In this document: positions 11,514 to 22,769 of the stretch, piece after piece
How the letters are laid out: each line of letters starts with the position of its first letter
Numbering within the stretch: position 1 is the stretch's first letter
NCBI GenBank assembly: GCA_029379385.1
Contig: CM055609.1
Span: 5,642,001 to 5,706,000 of the forward strand
Origin: Quillaja saponaria
Taxonomy: Eukaryota > Streptophyta > Magnoliopsida > Fabales > Quillajaceae
Length of the DNA: 64,000 bases
Direction of reading: 5' to 3'
The notes under the pieces: generated by a model
What the model saw: the letters and a program-made list of their open reading frames with translations, nothing else
Databases searched by the model: none
What the model was told of the DNA's origin: nothing
Program-made: the position numbers and the translations under genes

Positions 11514-11536
11514 AAAAAAAAAAAAAAAAAAAAAAA
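11514..11536. repeat. Poly(A) run of 23
   Basis: A pure A homopolymer, absent from the corresponding point of the sister flanks at about 22025 and 30690. It may be a slippage product or a retroposition scar. Confidence 0.5.
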
Positions 11537-11940
11537 CTCCAAATTTTAATTCTATTATCACTATCAAATGATTCAAGTTCTCAACGGATTTTTAATATAA
11601 TATCATGTGTTTACCACCAAATGATCTAAAATTTGATAACAAAAGTTCGCGATTAGAAAATCGGTAAATTTTCTTTTTAACCTCAGTCAGTTATAAAGAC
11701 TTTGCTTTAAGTCGTTCTTACTCATCCAAAAAGTATTGGCATGCCTTAGCCGTGATTTTAGAATTCTGATTCTTCTTTTGCCTGGCTGTCTTCAAAATTC
11801 CAAATGGCTTTGGTCAATAAAATGAGTTGATTGGTACTTTGCCTTGCTTCTCGTGATTAGGACTTTTGGACTAATTCCAATATTTATCAAAGGAAAAATT
11901 AGGGTGGGTGGAATGACTTAGACTCCACAGTCCACGCAAG

Positions 11941-12033
11941 AAATTTGCAGAACACCAATTTAATAAGCTGCAAACTCACATACTCCTTGCATATCCACAA
12001 GTTCAAACTTTATTGATTAGTAATTTATCGACT
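11941..12033 (+). promoter_or_regulatory. Damaged promoter of the second group A copy
   Basis: Compared with 40722-40990, about 175 bp are missing between CACCAATTTAATAA and ATAAGCTGCAAACTC, so the TATATAA box and upstream proximal promoter are gone. The leader up to ATG 12034 remains. Confidence 0.55.
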
Positions 12034-14845
12034 ATGGAGTCTTCCTTCTGTTACTTGTCTTCCAAGCTTTTGCTTACCATACTCTGCCTACTTCAATTTT
12101 TCTTTACTAACTTCATTTGTTCCATGCCATCACATTGTCACGGTAACGAGAGATCTGCCTTGTTGCAATTCAAAGAAAGCCTTACCATCACCAAATCTGC
12201 TTCTTCAGATAATCTTTACTCTTATTCTAAGGTAGAATCATGGAAACTAGAAGAGAACTCTGATTGTTGCTTGTGGAGGGGAAGGTGTCACTTGTGATGA
12301 TAAGTCGGGTAATGTGATAGTCCTTGACCTTAGTAGTAGCAATCTCTATGGTTCTATCAACTCCAACAGTACCCTTTTCCAACTAGTTCATCTCCAAAGG
12401 CTTGACCTTGCTGACAATGACTTCAATCATTCTCAAATTCCAGCAGCAGTAAGGTATCTTTCAAGATTGACATATCTCAATCTATCTTCTTCAGTATTTG
12501 CAGGTCATGTTCCGGCTGAAATTTTGCAACTGTCTAAGTTGTCTTCTCTTGACTTGTCTAACAATCAAGATCCGTCTACCGGGAAACACGTGCTAAAACT
12601 TGGGAAGCATCTCCAACTAGGAAGCCTTGTTGGGAATTTGAAGCAGACTAGAACATCTTCACCTCAGATGGGTAAAGATATCTTCTAGCGTGCCTGAAGT
12701 TTTGGCAAATTTATCTTCCCTGAAATCCCTTCATCTTATGGGCTGTGCATTGTCCTGGGGAATTTCCTATAACCATTTTCTATCTACCAAATTTACAAGT
12801 ACTTAATTTGATTAATAACCCAAAACTTACTGGTCATTTTCCTGACTTCAAATCAAATAGTCCCCTTGAAACCTTGTTGTTGAGGGGAACAAATTTCTCT
12901 TGGTCAGTTTCCTGTTTCAATAGGAAGCCTTCATTCTCTAGTCGATTTTGATATCCAGCGCTGCGAGTTCTTTGGTTCCATTCCACCTTCAATTTATAAC
13001 CTAACCCAGCTGAGAGTTCTTTCTCTAGGTTATAATCAGTTCACAGGCACTTTCCCATCTCAAATTCTTCACTTGTCTCAGTTAACTCGCTTGGATATTA
13101 GACATAACAAGTTTCAAGGTCCTATTCCCAAGCTCCATATTTGACCTCCAGAATCTTGAATATCTAGACCTCTCCCTTAATGAATTTAGTGGCATAGTGA
13201 AGGTTGAAATGTTTTCCAAGCTAAAAAAATTAACTGGTTTGTATCTATCAAATAACCAATTGTCCTTACTTATTGATGAAACTGATTTCACCTAAGTACA
13301 CTTCCAAGGTTTCAGAGTCTAGGTTTGAATTCCTGCAACTTGAGTAGTTTCCCCTATTTTCTTAGGGACCAGCATAAACTTGAGTGGTTGGAATTAGCAG
13401 GAAATAACATAGGTGGCCTGTTTCCAAAATGGATGTGGGATTGTGGTAAAGAAACATTGAAGTTCATGAACATAAGTGGCAACTCCCTCATAGGCTTTGA
13501 ACAACCTCCTGTTATTCTTCCATTGGGTTCGTTTGTCACTTTTAGATCTTTCATATAACATGCTTCAAGGGTCACTTCCAATCCCTCAATATTCAACCTG
13601 AATATTATTCTGTATCGAAGCAATTCATTGACCGGTGAAATTTCGTCCTTGATATGCAACATGAGTTCTCTGCAAGTCCTTGATTTGTCTGAAAACTATT
13701 TAAGTGGTTCCATCCCTCAATGCTTGTTTAACTTCAGTTACTCCTTACAAGCACTGAATCTGAAAAGAAACAGTCTTTCTGGCTCCATTCCTCAATATTG
13801 GACAAAAGCTAATAAGTTGAGTTTGATCAATCTCAGTCAAAACAAATTTCAATGATCAGGTACCAAGATCATTGGTCAATTGTACCCTGCTAGAGAACCT
13901 TGATCTTGGTGACAACCAACTCAATGACATTTTCCCTTCTTATTTAGCAGCTCTTCCAAATTTGAAGGTCCTAATTCTGAGGTCTAACAAACTTTATGGT
14001 CCAATAAATGACTCTGAAACCTCTAATGGTTCCCAAAACTGCACATCCTGGACCTCTCTTACAATAGTTTTTCTGGTGAGTTCCCATTCAAACTCTTCCA
14101 AAATTGGATTGGGAGAAAAAATGTCGATGGCACATAGTTTAACATATATCAATGTGCGCAATCGGTTTGAGATACTGAATCATGTGTTTCATCTCCAGTA
14201 TGATTATGCCGTGACAATAACTAACAAGGGCATAAGGTTAGCATATAACAAGGTTCTGAGAAGACTTCAATGCCATTGACATCTCAAGCAACAAATTTGA
14301 AGGAGATATTCCTGGTTTTATTGGAGATCTAAAGGAACTAAATTTGCTCAATCTTTCAAACAACAACCTTGTTGGTTGTATTCCAGCATCAAGTGGGGAA
14401 TTTATTAAAGCTTGAATCTTCAGACTCTCTCCGAAAAACAGGCTTTCTGGAGACCTCCCACAAGACCTTGCAGGAACTCAATTTTCTTGCATTCTTTAAT
14501 GTTTCCTTCAACAATTTGAAGGGTCTAATACCAAGAGGGAGACAATTTGAGACCTTTGGAAACAATTCCTTCTTGGGAAATGCAGAATTATGTGGTTATC
14601 CCTTAACAAGGAAATGTGCAAACTTGGAAAATTCACCACCTTTGCCTTCTACTACTGAAGAAGAAGAGCATGACTTATTTGGGTGTGGTTGGAAAATCAT
14701 TATGATGGGTTATGGATGTGGGCTGGTGATTGGCTTCTCTATTGGGTACACAGTAATAACAGGGAAATCATATTGGTTTACCAAGATTCTGAGGAGAAGC
14801 CGAAGATTGCATAGAAGGGTTAATAGAAGGGGATGCAGAAACTGA
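12034..14845 (+). pseudogene. Group A RLP pseudogene with many small insertions
   Basis: Collinear with the first group A copy from signal peptide (MESSFCYLSSK) to tail (HRRVNRRGCRN). It has at least a dozen small indels, and nearly all are gains. Those visible include +4 near 12275 (GTGGAGGGGAAGG), +1 at about 12640, 12752, 12900, 13130, 13288 and 13296, and +1 at about 13525. A net +2 lies near 13600, then +1 near 13850, 14128, 14257 and 14393, a net +2 near 14430 and +1 near 14474. The one clear loss is 1 base near 14030. The last 370 bp read through the LRRCT, acidic stretch, membrane span and tail. The promoter is also truncated. It is not functional as read. Confidence 0.85.
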
Positions 14846-15060
14846 TCCTTGTACTTTCAAAATGTTGTAGTATTTTTCCTTTCTTTTTCTTTTTGGGTGC
14901 ATATAATCTATATTTTGTTACTTTATATTTGGAAGCTTTTCTATTGCAAGGATACATTGATGTTAATAGTATTAGACCAACTCAACTCTACTGACAAATG
15001 AAATAATGAGAGTCACTAATATGAAAGATAAATAAATACACCTAATATTCAACTGACTCT
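14846..15060. other. 3' flank of the group A pseudogene
   Basis: This is the intact version of the flank that is broken at 3092. The same sequence follows the group A copy at 56087. No gene. Confidence 0.4.
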
Positions 15061-15360
15061 ACAGGAACATTCCTTTCTTTTTAAATAAAATTAAGCAGTA
15101 AAAGCCACATACACAGCCCCAAACCCAATTACATACTACTAATAGAGTTCCTAAAAACCCCATTAGCAAACAAAACAAACAAAACGGCACAATGCCAACT
15201 CAGCATAGCATCCCAACATATCCAACTCAAACCCTGAAAGCCACGCCAATAAATTGCCGAGTCTTCCCCAAAGGTATATCAGTAGTATGCAAGAATGAAA
15301 ACATTGGCAACTGCATCATTTTTATTTGCTACCATAGTCCATAGCCCATTTCAATCTATG
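15061..15360. repeat. Dispersed repeat R, copy 1
   Basis: One of seven related segments. Shared phrases are AAGCAG(C/T)AAAA.CACA, CCCCAAACCCAATTAC, GCATCCCAACATATCCAACT, CTGAGTCTTCC-CAAAGGTATAT and ATTGGCAA. The left end is rich in TTTTTAAAATAAA, so it may be the tail of a retroelement in reverse orientation. The family was not identified. Confidence 0.45.
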
Positions 15361-16276
15361 GGTTCCTTTCCTATTTTCAGGTTAGATTATACTTTCTCTG
15401 CTTTTTCCTCTCACTCCCTCTTTTGTCTGTGTAAAAAACTGATGCATGCATGTATGCTTATCTTAGTTTGAAAAGCAATTGTACAGTTTGAAAACCCATT
15501 ATTGGTCCCTGGATAAGTAGCTAAAGGTTAATTTGGGGCAAATTTTATTCTAGGGTTGATTAATCTTAATTCCTTTTACATAATCACAAATGCGTGATCT
15601 TTCTCTAAAGTTCTCTCTTTACTAATCTTCTGCTGTATTGATTGGATACTCAGAAAGGTAGTGCAAAAAATATAGAATGGAGCTTGTTCGTTTGCATTTC
15701 CCCATTTTCTAATCTCTTCTTTATACTAATGATGTGATTAAATTAGCTTTCGGCCAGCTTTAACTATTTTATACTAACTTGTGAACCCGTGACTAAATTA
15801 CAATGGAAATAGTGTAACGAGCATGAGCATTATTGTAATCTTAGCTCGCCATTCATGAAAAATAGTATTTATTATTTACTTTTTCACGTTTTAGAGAAGA
15901 AAAATTTGAACTTGTGACCTCCCACTTACTTATTTCTTGATTAATACTGCTAAATAAATGTGCAAATTGCAATAGTACTAAACACATTTTATATTTGTTT
16001 ATCTCAAATGGCTTGGCCACTAAACAAGTTGATCAATTATTTTGTCAAAAGTGATTGATGCTTTATTTGAAACTATTTAGAGTAATAAAACATTTAACAA
16101 AGGAAATAGGGATCGAGACAGTGGAATTCAATAAGTAGAATCATTTGAATCCATAAGAATAATAAACAGAATAGGAAAGAAAACAAACTGCCAATATCAG
16201 CTACAAGCTTACATCAGTACTGCTCCTGCCTCGTTGCACATTTAATATGTGCAAAACTTGGTTAGTAATTTCTACT
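15361..16276 (+). other. Intergenic and 5' flank of the group B copy at 16277
   Basis: About 15440-15900 is the shared module also at 10025-10400. The conserved pre-start leader GCAAAACTTGG is at 16250-16260. An in-frame upstream ATG at 16247 exists but lies in the untranslated leader of all sister genes. No other gene was seen. Confidence 0.4.
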
Positions 16277-19123
16277 ATGGAGTCTTCCTTGTGTTACTTG
16301 ATATCCAAGTGCTTGATTATCTTGCTCTGCCTATGTATACATTTATTCACAAGATTCCTTTCTTCCACGCAGCCTCTGTGCCATGATAGTGAGAGTTCTG
16401 CCTTGTTGCAATTCAAGCAAAGCCTTAAAATTAAAGAATCTGCTTCTAAGATAGCATCATGGAAACTGGGGGGAGACAACAACGATTGCTGCCTGTGGAA
16501 AGGTATTGATTGTGATGAGAACTCTGGTCACGTGATTGACCTTGACCTTAGCAACAGCAATCTCTATGGTTCTATCAATTCCAACAGTAGTCTCTTCCAA
16601 CTTGATCACCTCCAAAGCCTCAACCTTGCTTTCAATGACTTCAGTTATTCTGAAATCCCAGCTAGAATAGGACAACTTTCAAGGCTAACATATCTCAATC
16701 TGTCTTCTTCAGTATTTTCAGGTAATATCCCTTTCACAATTTCTCAATTGGTTAACTTGTCTTCCCTTGATTTGTCTAACAATTTTGACGGTGGTGAAAA
16801 TCGCATTCTGAAACTTGGGATTGATTTCACTCTAGAAAACCTTGTTAGGAATTTAACCAAGTTAGAATATCTTCACCTTAGTAGTGTAGACATATTTTCT
16901 ATGGTGCCTGAAGTTTTGTCAAATTTGTCTTTGCTGAAATCTCTTGATCGTGTAGCAGTGGGTTTGGGGAGGATTTCCAATTAGCATTTTCCATCTACCT
17001 GAATTGCGGATTCTTAGATTGAATTTTAACAACGATCTTAAAGGTTATTTCCCTGACTTTCAAATAAACAGTCCCCTTGAGACCCTCTCCATTGCAGAAA
17101 CAAATTTATCAAGTGAGTTGCCTATTTCCATAGGAATACTTCACTCTCTAGTTAACTTTAACACCAGGAACTGCAAATTCTTTGGCTCCATTCCAGCTCA
17201 AATAGGTAATCTCAAGCATCTCGTTAATCTGAAGCTTTTTGGAAACCACTTTAGCTGTCTTGTTCCATCTACAATCGGAAACTTAACCAAGTTGAGAGTG
17301 CTTAATTTAGGTTCTAATCAACTCATTGGCCCTTTTCTGCCTCATATTCTTAGCTTGTCTAAGCTAACTTATCTATTTTTAGCTCGTAACAATTTTTAAG
17401 GTCCTATTCCAAGCTCAATACTTGACCTTAAGAATCTTGAAACACTGGACCTTTCACATAATAAGTTCAGTGGCACCCTGGGGTTTGAATAAAAAAAAAA
17501 GGGCTCACCCTGGGGTTTGAATTTTTCAAAATTTAAAAATCTAACCATTTTGTGTCTATCCAGTAATAAAGTTTCCTTTCTCATTGACGAAACCATTCCA
17601 AATGCTACATTTCCAAAGTTCCCGCAGTTAGGATTGAATTCATGCAACTTGACTAGTTTCCCTTTTTTTTCCTAAGAGATTAGGATAACTTTGTGTGGCT
17701 GGAACTGAAAAATAGTAAGATAGCTGGCCAATTTCCATATTGGATGTGGAACTTTAGTAAAAAAAAGTTGAACATTTTGGGCATTAGTGACAACTCCTTC
17801 CTAGGTTTTGACCAACTTGTTCTTCTTCGATGGGCTCGTTTTTAGACTTTTCTAATAACATGCTTCAAGGGTCAATTCCAATCCCTCAAACATCGACTTT
17901 GTTCTATCATATCTCGGACAATTCATTGACAGGTAAAATCTCACCACTGATATGCAGCATGAGTTCTCTTCAAGTCCCTAATTTGTCTAACAACAGTTTA
18001 GACGGGTCTATCCCTCAACGCTTGTTTAACTTCAGTTACTCTCTGCAAGTAGTGAATTTGAAAAGCAACAATCTTCAAGGCGGCATACCACAATCCTGGT
18101 CAGAAGTTAATAACTTGAAGTTGATCAATCTCAGTCAAAACAAAATTCAAGGCCAGCTACCAAAGTCATTGGCCTATTGTACTGCTTTGGAGAACCTTGA
18201 TGTTAGTGACAACCAACTCAATGATGTTTTCCCCACTTATTTAGCAGCACAAGGTTGAAGATCATTATTTTATGATCTAATAAATTTCATGGTCCAACAT
18301 ATAGTTCTGAAACCTACAATGGGTTCCCCTATCTGGCCATCATTGATCTCTCCTGTAATAGTTTTATTGGCGAGTTTCTATCCAAGCTCTTTCAAGACTG
18401 GACAAAGAGGAAAAATGACAGTGGAGATCACTTGGCATATATGCATGTTCCTACCAGTTTTGTAATTGACTGTATCTTTGGCACTGCAAAAATAATTACA
18501 CAATGACAATAACTAACAAGGGCTTGCAGACAGTATATCAGAAGGTCCAAGAAGACTTCACAGCCATTGATATCTCAAGCAACAAATTTGAAGGAGAAAT
18601 CCCTAATTTTATTGGGGATTGGGACTCAATTTGTTGAACCTTTCAAACAACAAGTTTGTAGGCTCTATTCCAACATCGCTTGGGAGTTTAGCAAAACTTA
18701 AATCTTTGGACATGTCTCAAAACAAGTTGTTTGGACAAATCCCCCAAGAACTCACCCAACTCACTTTTCTTGAGTTCTTTAATGTTTCCTGCAATAATCA
18801 TAATAGTCCTATACCACGAGGGAAACAATTTAATACGTTCGACAACAATTCTTTTTTGGGAAATTTGGAATTATGTGGGGGCCCATTATCAAAGAAGTGT
18901 GGAAGCTTTGACAATTCACCCCCTTTACTTTCACCTTCTGAAGACTATGAAGATTATTCTGAGTTTAGTTGGAAAATAATTTTGATGGGATATGGATTTG
19001 GACTCGTGATTGAATTTGCTATCGGCCTCAGGGTAATCACAGGGAAATCATACTGGTTTATCAAGATTGTGGCAAGTGGACAAAAAATCAGAGGAAGGTG
19101 ATATGAGTGGGAGAAGAAAATGA
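16277..19123 (+). pseudogene. Group B RLP pseudogene
   Basis: A full-length but dead copy. The start is taken as ATG 16277 (MESSLCYLISK), by alignment with sister starts. Signal peptide, LRRNT (CCLWKGIDC), LRRs, island, LRRCT (LCGGPLSKKC), membrane span and tail are all recognisable. Lesions include a disrupted LRR with a stop at about 16984, a TAA at 17397-17399 (CAATTTTTAAGG against CAATTTTCAAGG), and an A-rich insertion flanked by a short duplication at about 17481-17520. There is an early change near 17670 and the 4-base loss near 18245 (AGCACAAGG) shared with 3093-5060. A deletion near 19090 shifts the tail so that it stops at about 19101 instead of the family stop at 19121-19123. The 3' half and 3' flank closely match 3700-6300. 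Confidence 0.85.
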
Positions 19124-19665
19124 TCCTTGACATTTAGTTACTTACAGACACAATCTCCCTTCTCTCTTCTGTGTTAGTAAATTTTGTGTTTTTGTTTTTT
19201 ACTTTTTCTTTTACTGGTGAATCTAATCTATTTCATGTAAACTTGGAGATTGCAGTATAAGTATACAGTTTGGATCTTCTTCTTTGACAACAAACTTGTT
19301 TGAAGTATAATAAACTTCTTGAGTTAGGTTTTTATTTCTCTTGATTTATTAGCCCCCAAAAAGAAAACCAAAGGATAGAAAAAGTTACATTGTTTTCGTT
19401 GGCTCACATTCATGCATGTTGACCTCATGCCTGCACCTGGCTGGCTGGCAGCTTAGAATTTGGGAGGTAATGCCTTTTTTTGTCTTCTGTTGTTGTTGCT
19501 TCAATATATTTGAGGAAAGACTACATGCATTAAAGGAGTGGACACAGAATATATACTGAAAAGAATATGTGAATGCCGTTTCAAAGAGTCATCTTATCAA
19601 CAAAAAATGTAACTACTATGTGAGAAGAGAAGTGAACTTCTAATAATAAACTCTGGTTGCATATT
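19124..19665. other. 3' flank duplicated from 5061-5605
   Basis: No gene. It is nearly collinear with 5061-5605, including an AATAAA at about 19308 and the TTAGCCCCCAAAAAG acceptor-like site at about 19350. Confidence 0.45.
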
Positions 19666-19670
19666 GAACA

Positions 19671-19900
19671 GAAAAAGAAAAAGAAAACTGTGAAAATTCA
19701 CCAACTTTACCTCTGCCATTGAAGAATATCAGGACTTAATTGAGTGTGATTGGAAAATCAATGTGATGGGGTTATGGATGTGGGCTGGCGTTTGGCTTCT
19801 CAATCTGGTACACAGTAATCACAGAGAAATCATATTGGTTTTTCAAGATTCGGAGGAGAAGCCAAAGAATACATAGAAGGGGATGCAGTAACTGATCCTT
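19671..19900 (+). pseudogene. RLP transmembrane/tail relic, copy 2
   Basis: The same cassette as at 5606-5850: acidic juxtamembrane (EYQDLIECDW), membrane span, TVITEKSYWFFKIRRRSQRIHRRGC-like tail, with frameshifts. It keeps its position relative to the upstream group B gene. Confidence 0.6.
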
Positions 19901-20820
19901 GTATTTCTTTTCTGGGTGCATTGAATCTACCTCTTGTTAATACTTGAAACTTTCTGATTGCATGGTTCAATTGATGTTAATATCAGTCACCATCTTTGAA
20001 CTATATTCTTTGAAATTTATTTAAAGGAAGACGATTTGGATCTTGAATTTTATGTTTTGGTCTTTCTTCTCCTTTTCCTATCAAATTCTTCCAAAAATTG
20101 TTTTGGGAATAACTGTGGTACGTAGTTTGATTTACAAAATTACTCACATGGTCAACTACTCGTGTCTTTGCTTATGGTATTGGTTTTATATTATTTGGTT
20201 CGTTTTGGCAAATCGAAAGTTTGAGTGTTGGGTGGCAATGCTTCTGGGATCTCTGAATTTGGGATTAATTTTTGGGGAATTGGTTAGTAAGATTGATACT
20301 TTTAATTGGTTTAACCATTGTTTTAGTCCCTTATAATTATTTCAACTTTTAATTTTGTCCTCCGAAATATTTTCAGTCAATTTCATTATTTAGGATTCAG
20401 AATTTTTAATTAAAATATGTTTTCTCATTCTTATATGCATTAATAAAGTAATTTTACATAATTTAATAATAAAATCTCTCTAGTCGTATTCCTAATTCCA
20501 CTCGCCATCTTATCTCAAACCCTCTGTTAGGCTCGCTCTCCACAATCTACTAATTGCTGCATAACAATTTTTCTTTAAAAATGAATATTTTTAATTTTTT
20601 TTTGCATTCAAATTTCACCATCTAGTCCTACTACTCCTATTACACCTATACTTGTTCTTCCAATGCTTAACACAAAAGGTGACTGTTGAAGAATATATAA
20701 GTAATTTTTGATGGAATGAATATAAGCAAAATATATTTGTACAATTATTATACATCCCTTGATCATAACAATCATGAATTTTTTAAAATTGTCAAATATA
20801 TGTTTTGATTTTAAAATAAT
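19901..20820. other. Intergenic, no gene seen
   Basis: 19900-20470 parallels 5851-6400. From about 20480 the sequence is unique, beginning CTCTCTAGTCGTATTCC, so duplicated material ends here. Short reading frames on either strand have no coding signature. Confidence 0.35.
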
Positions 20821-20990
20821 CATAGATCCAGACCAAAACAGACCAGTAAAGTTGAAATACTCGGACCCAGATCCAGAACCATCTAGAACCTATTTAAGAG
20901 CCTAATACATACCTATTAGGGTCAGAGACGGGTCTGGCCTAACATGGACCCGACCTAACATAGATCTAGCTCAATTGTCATCCCCAAATG
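20821..20990. repeat. Possible DNA-transposon-derived repeat (GACCCGACC type)
   Basis: The reverse strand reads GGGGATGACAATTGAGC and then motifs around GGTCGGGTCC and GACCCGTCTC, a composition typical of abundant plant repeats rich in alternating GGGTC/GACCC. No terminal repeats were verified. Confidence 0.3.
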
Positions 20991-21917
20991 AGAGTCACTA
21001 ATAACAATTTGTTGACCAAAATCAAAGAACACAAGGGTAAGAACAATTTAATAACAATGTTATATTTTTATTTTATTTAACTTAATGTGAATAAATAGTT
21101 GCTGCATTTAATATTCTCATTCCCTACATTTATAGGAAAATTTTTGATACAGTAGCAGGAAAAGTTTGACACAATAGTTGTTGAATCCATTTACTCCATT
21201 GCGGGCAAGTCTCTGGTTAGATTATTAGCTCACGTTGCAGACTTTAAATATTTTTGTAGTCTAATTGCTCATTTCTTGGTATTTATTTCTTTCAGTTCCC
21301 GTAAATGATAACAATTACTTTGATAATACATAATTACAATTCTTATACATCTGCAAGTAATTAATACATTATAATAGTTGAATATAATGATGATTTAGTA
21401 TTATATGAGAATGAGATTATAATGGGATGATTTGAGCATGTATATATATCAATAATCAAGCATTAATCGTAGATCGTAATATGTAACTATAATATTGTAT
21501 AATTATGAGTAGGATGGGATGGTAATGTAACTTTATTTTTTGGGTAAAAGTACCATTCTTACAAAAAGTAAAAGATTAATCATAGGACCATAACTGGATA
21601 AAAAAAAAACCTAACTAAGTCACTAAATAAACAAAAAAAGACTCAAATTAATTATGAGAAGGTTAAAAAAAGAACTAAGCATTTCAGTCTTAACTAGTTG
21701 AACTAACAATAAATATATTTTTTAATTAAAATGTAAATTTAAGTTAGTATTATTTGTAAAGATTTTACAATTTTTTGGATTAAATTGCCATTATTAGTTT
21801 TAGTGTCCTGGGTTCAAGCCTTAAACTTTTTTGATGGCCCTGTATTTCTGTTGTGAACTCCTTTGAATGTTCTAGCATGGGAAAGGTCTTCTTAAGTCTT
21901 TGTTTTAGACTTTTAGC
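20991..21917. other. Intergenic, duplicated flank
   Basis: No gene. About 21080-21300 parallels 10840-11000 and 32340-32500. About 21560-21900 parallels 11090-11410. Confidence 0.35.
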
Positions 21918-21990
21918 AATCAAGTCGTCTAACAACAACTTGGGCGGGTCTATCCCTCAATGCTTGTTTAACTTCATTAATTGAGTCCTT
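21918..21990 (+). pseudogene. LRR micro-relic 2
   Basis: TCTAACAACAACTTGGGCGG followed by GTCTATCCCTCAATGCTTGT and TTAACTTCA encodes one LRR fragment (SNNNLGGSIPQCLFNF). It is the best preserved of three isolated copies. Confidence 0.55.
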
Positions 21991-22214
21991 AGAAGTATTA
22001 ATCAAGTGCTCTAAATTTCGATTATAATCTCACTATCAAATGATTAAAGTTCTCAACTGATTTTTTAATATAATATCATGTCTTTATCACCAAATGATCA
22101 AAAGATTCGATAACAAAAGTTTGCGCTTAGAAAATCGCTAAAAAGAAAATTTTTACCCGTAGTCATAAAGACTTAGCTAAGTCGTTCTTACTGATCCACA
22201 AAGTATTGGCATGC

Positions 22215-22219
22215 CTTAG
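22215..22219. repeat. Target-site duplication, left copy (CTTAG)
   Basis: CTTAG directly precedes the left LTR and recurs at 27728-27732 directly after the right LTR, as expected for a Ty3/Gypsy integration. Confidence 0.85.
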
Positions 22220-22756
22220 TGTCACGGGCTGATTTGCTAGCACGCAAAGACGCCTATGTAGCACTTGCTAACCCCTCGTGGGTAGCAAGTCAGCTTCTCT
22301 AATGCCCTTCGGGTGTCAACCCGCAAGGCTAGTGCGCAACAATGTAAGCAAGAAAGCAAATACAACACAGTTTACAAGAAAGGGCTTCAACTTCTCATTA
22401 ATTGAAAAATGATCAAATTACAATGCTATCAAAATGCTCTCGATATGGCTACGACATAGGCAAATGACTTGGTGTAGGGGGAGTTACAAGCAACACCAAG
22501 ACCTTTGGCACTCATCCGACAAGCTCGTGTACAACTTTGATTTTCTCATATATACACCCCCCCCTAAAGAGCTTTCTGCGCCATAACCCCTATGGCAGGA
22601 GGGAACATCATATTTCCCAGTTGCCCGACTACCCCTGGCTACCTATTTACAAAAATGCCACACTGTTTCATGACATATGCCTAGCTACCCACAATGTGCC
22701 CATCACAAGGCAAGCGGCCATGTGCGACATGCACTGGATAAGCTTGGGTTGTGACA
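22220..22756 (-). repeat. Left LTR (3' LTR of the element)
   Basis: 537 bp, TGTCAC...GTGACA. It aligns with 27180-27727 with roughly 20 substitutions by eye plus a few indels, including an 11-bp difference (a CTCTTGACATG-like extra unit in the right LTR). The TATA-like GTATATATG (- strand) is at 22547-22555. Confidence 0.92.
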
Positions 22757-22769
22757 TTCTCCCCTACTT
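22757..22769 (-). other. Polypurine tract
   Basis: On the - strand AAGTAGGGGAGAA directly abuts the 3' LTR, the expected plus-strand primer. The gag-pol reading frame ends at 22768-22770, against the tract. Confidence 0.75.

Noticed and set aside
20608..20823. Small - strand frame near the GACCCGACC repeat
   Set aside because: AT-biased, no motif, and it runs into a repeat.
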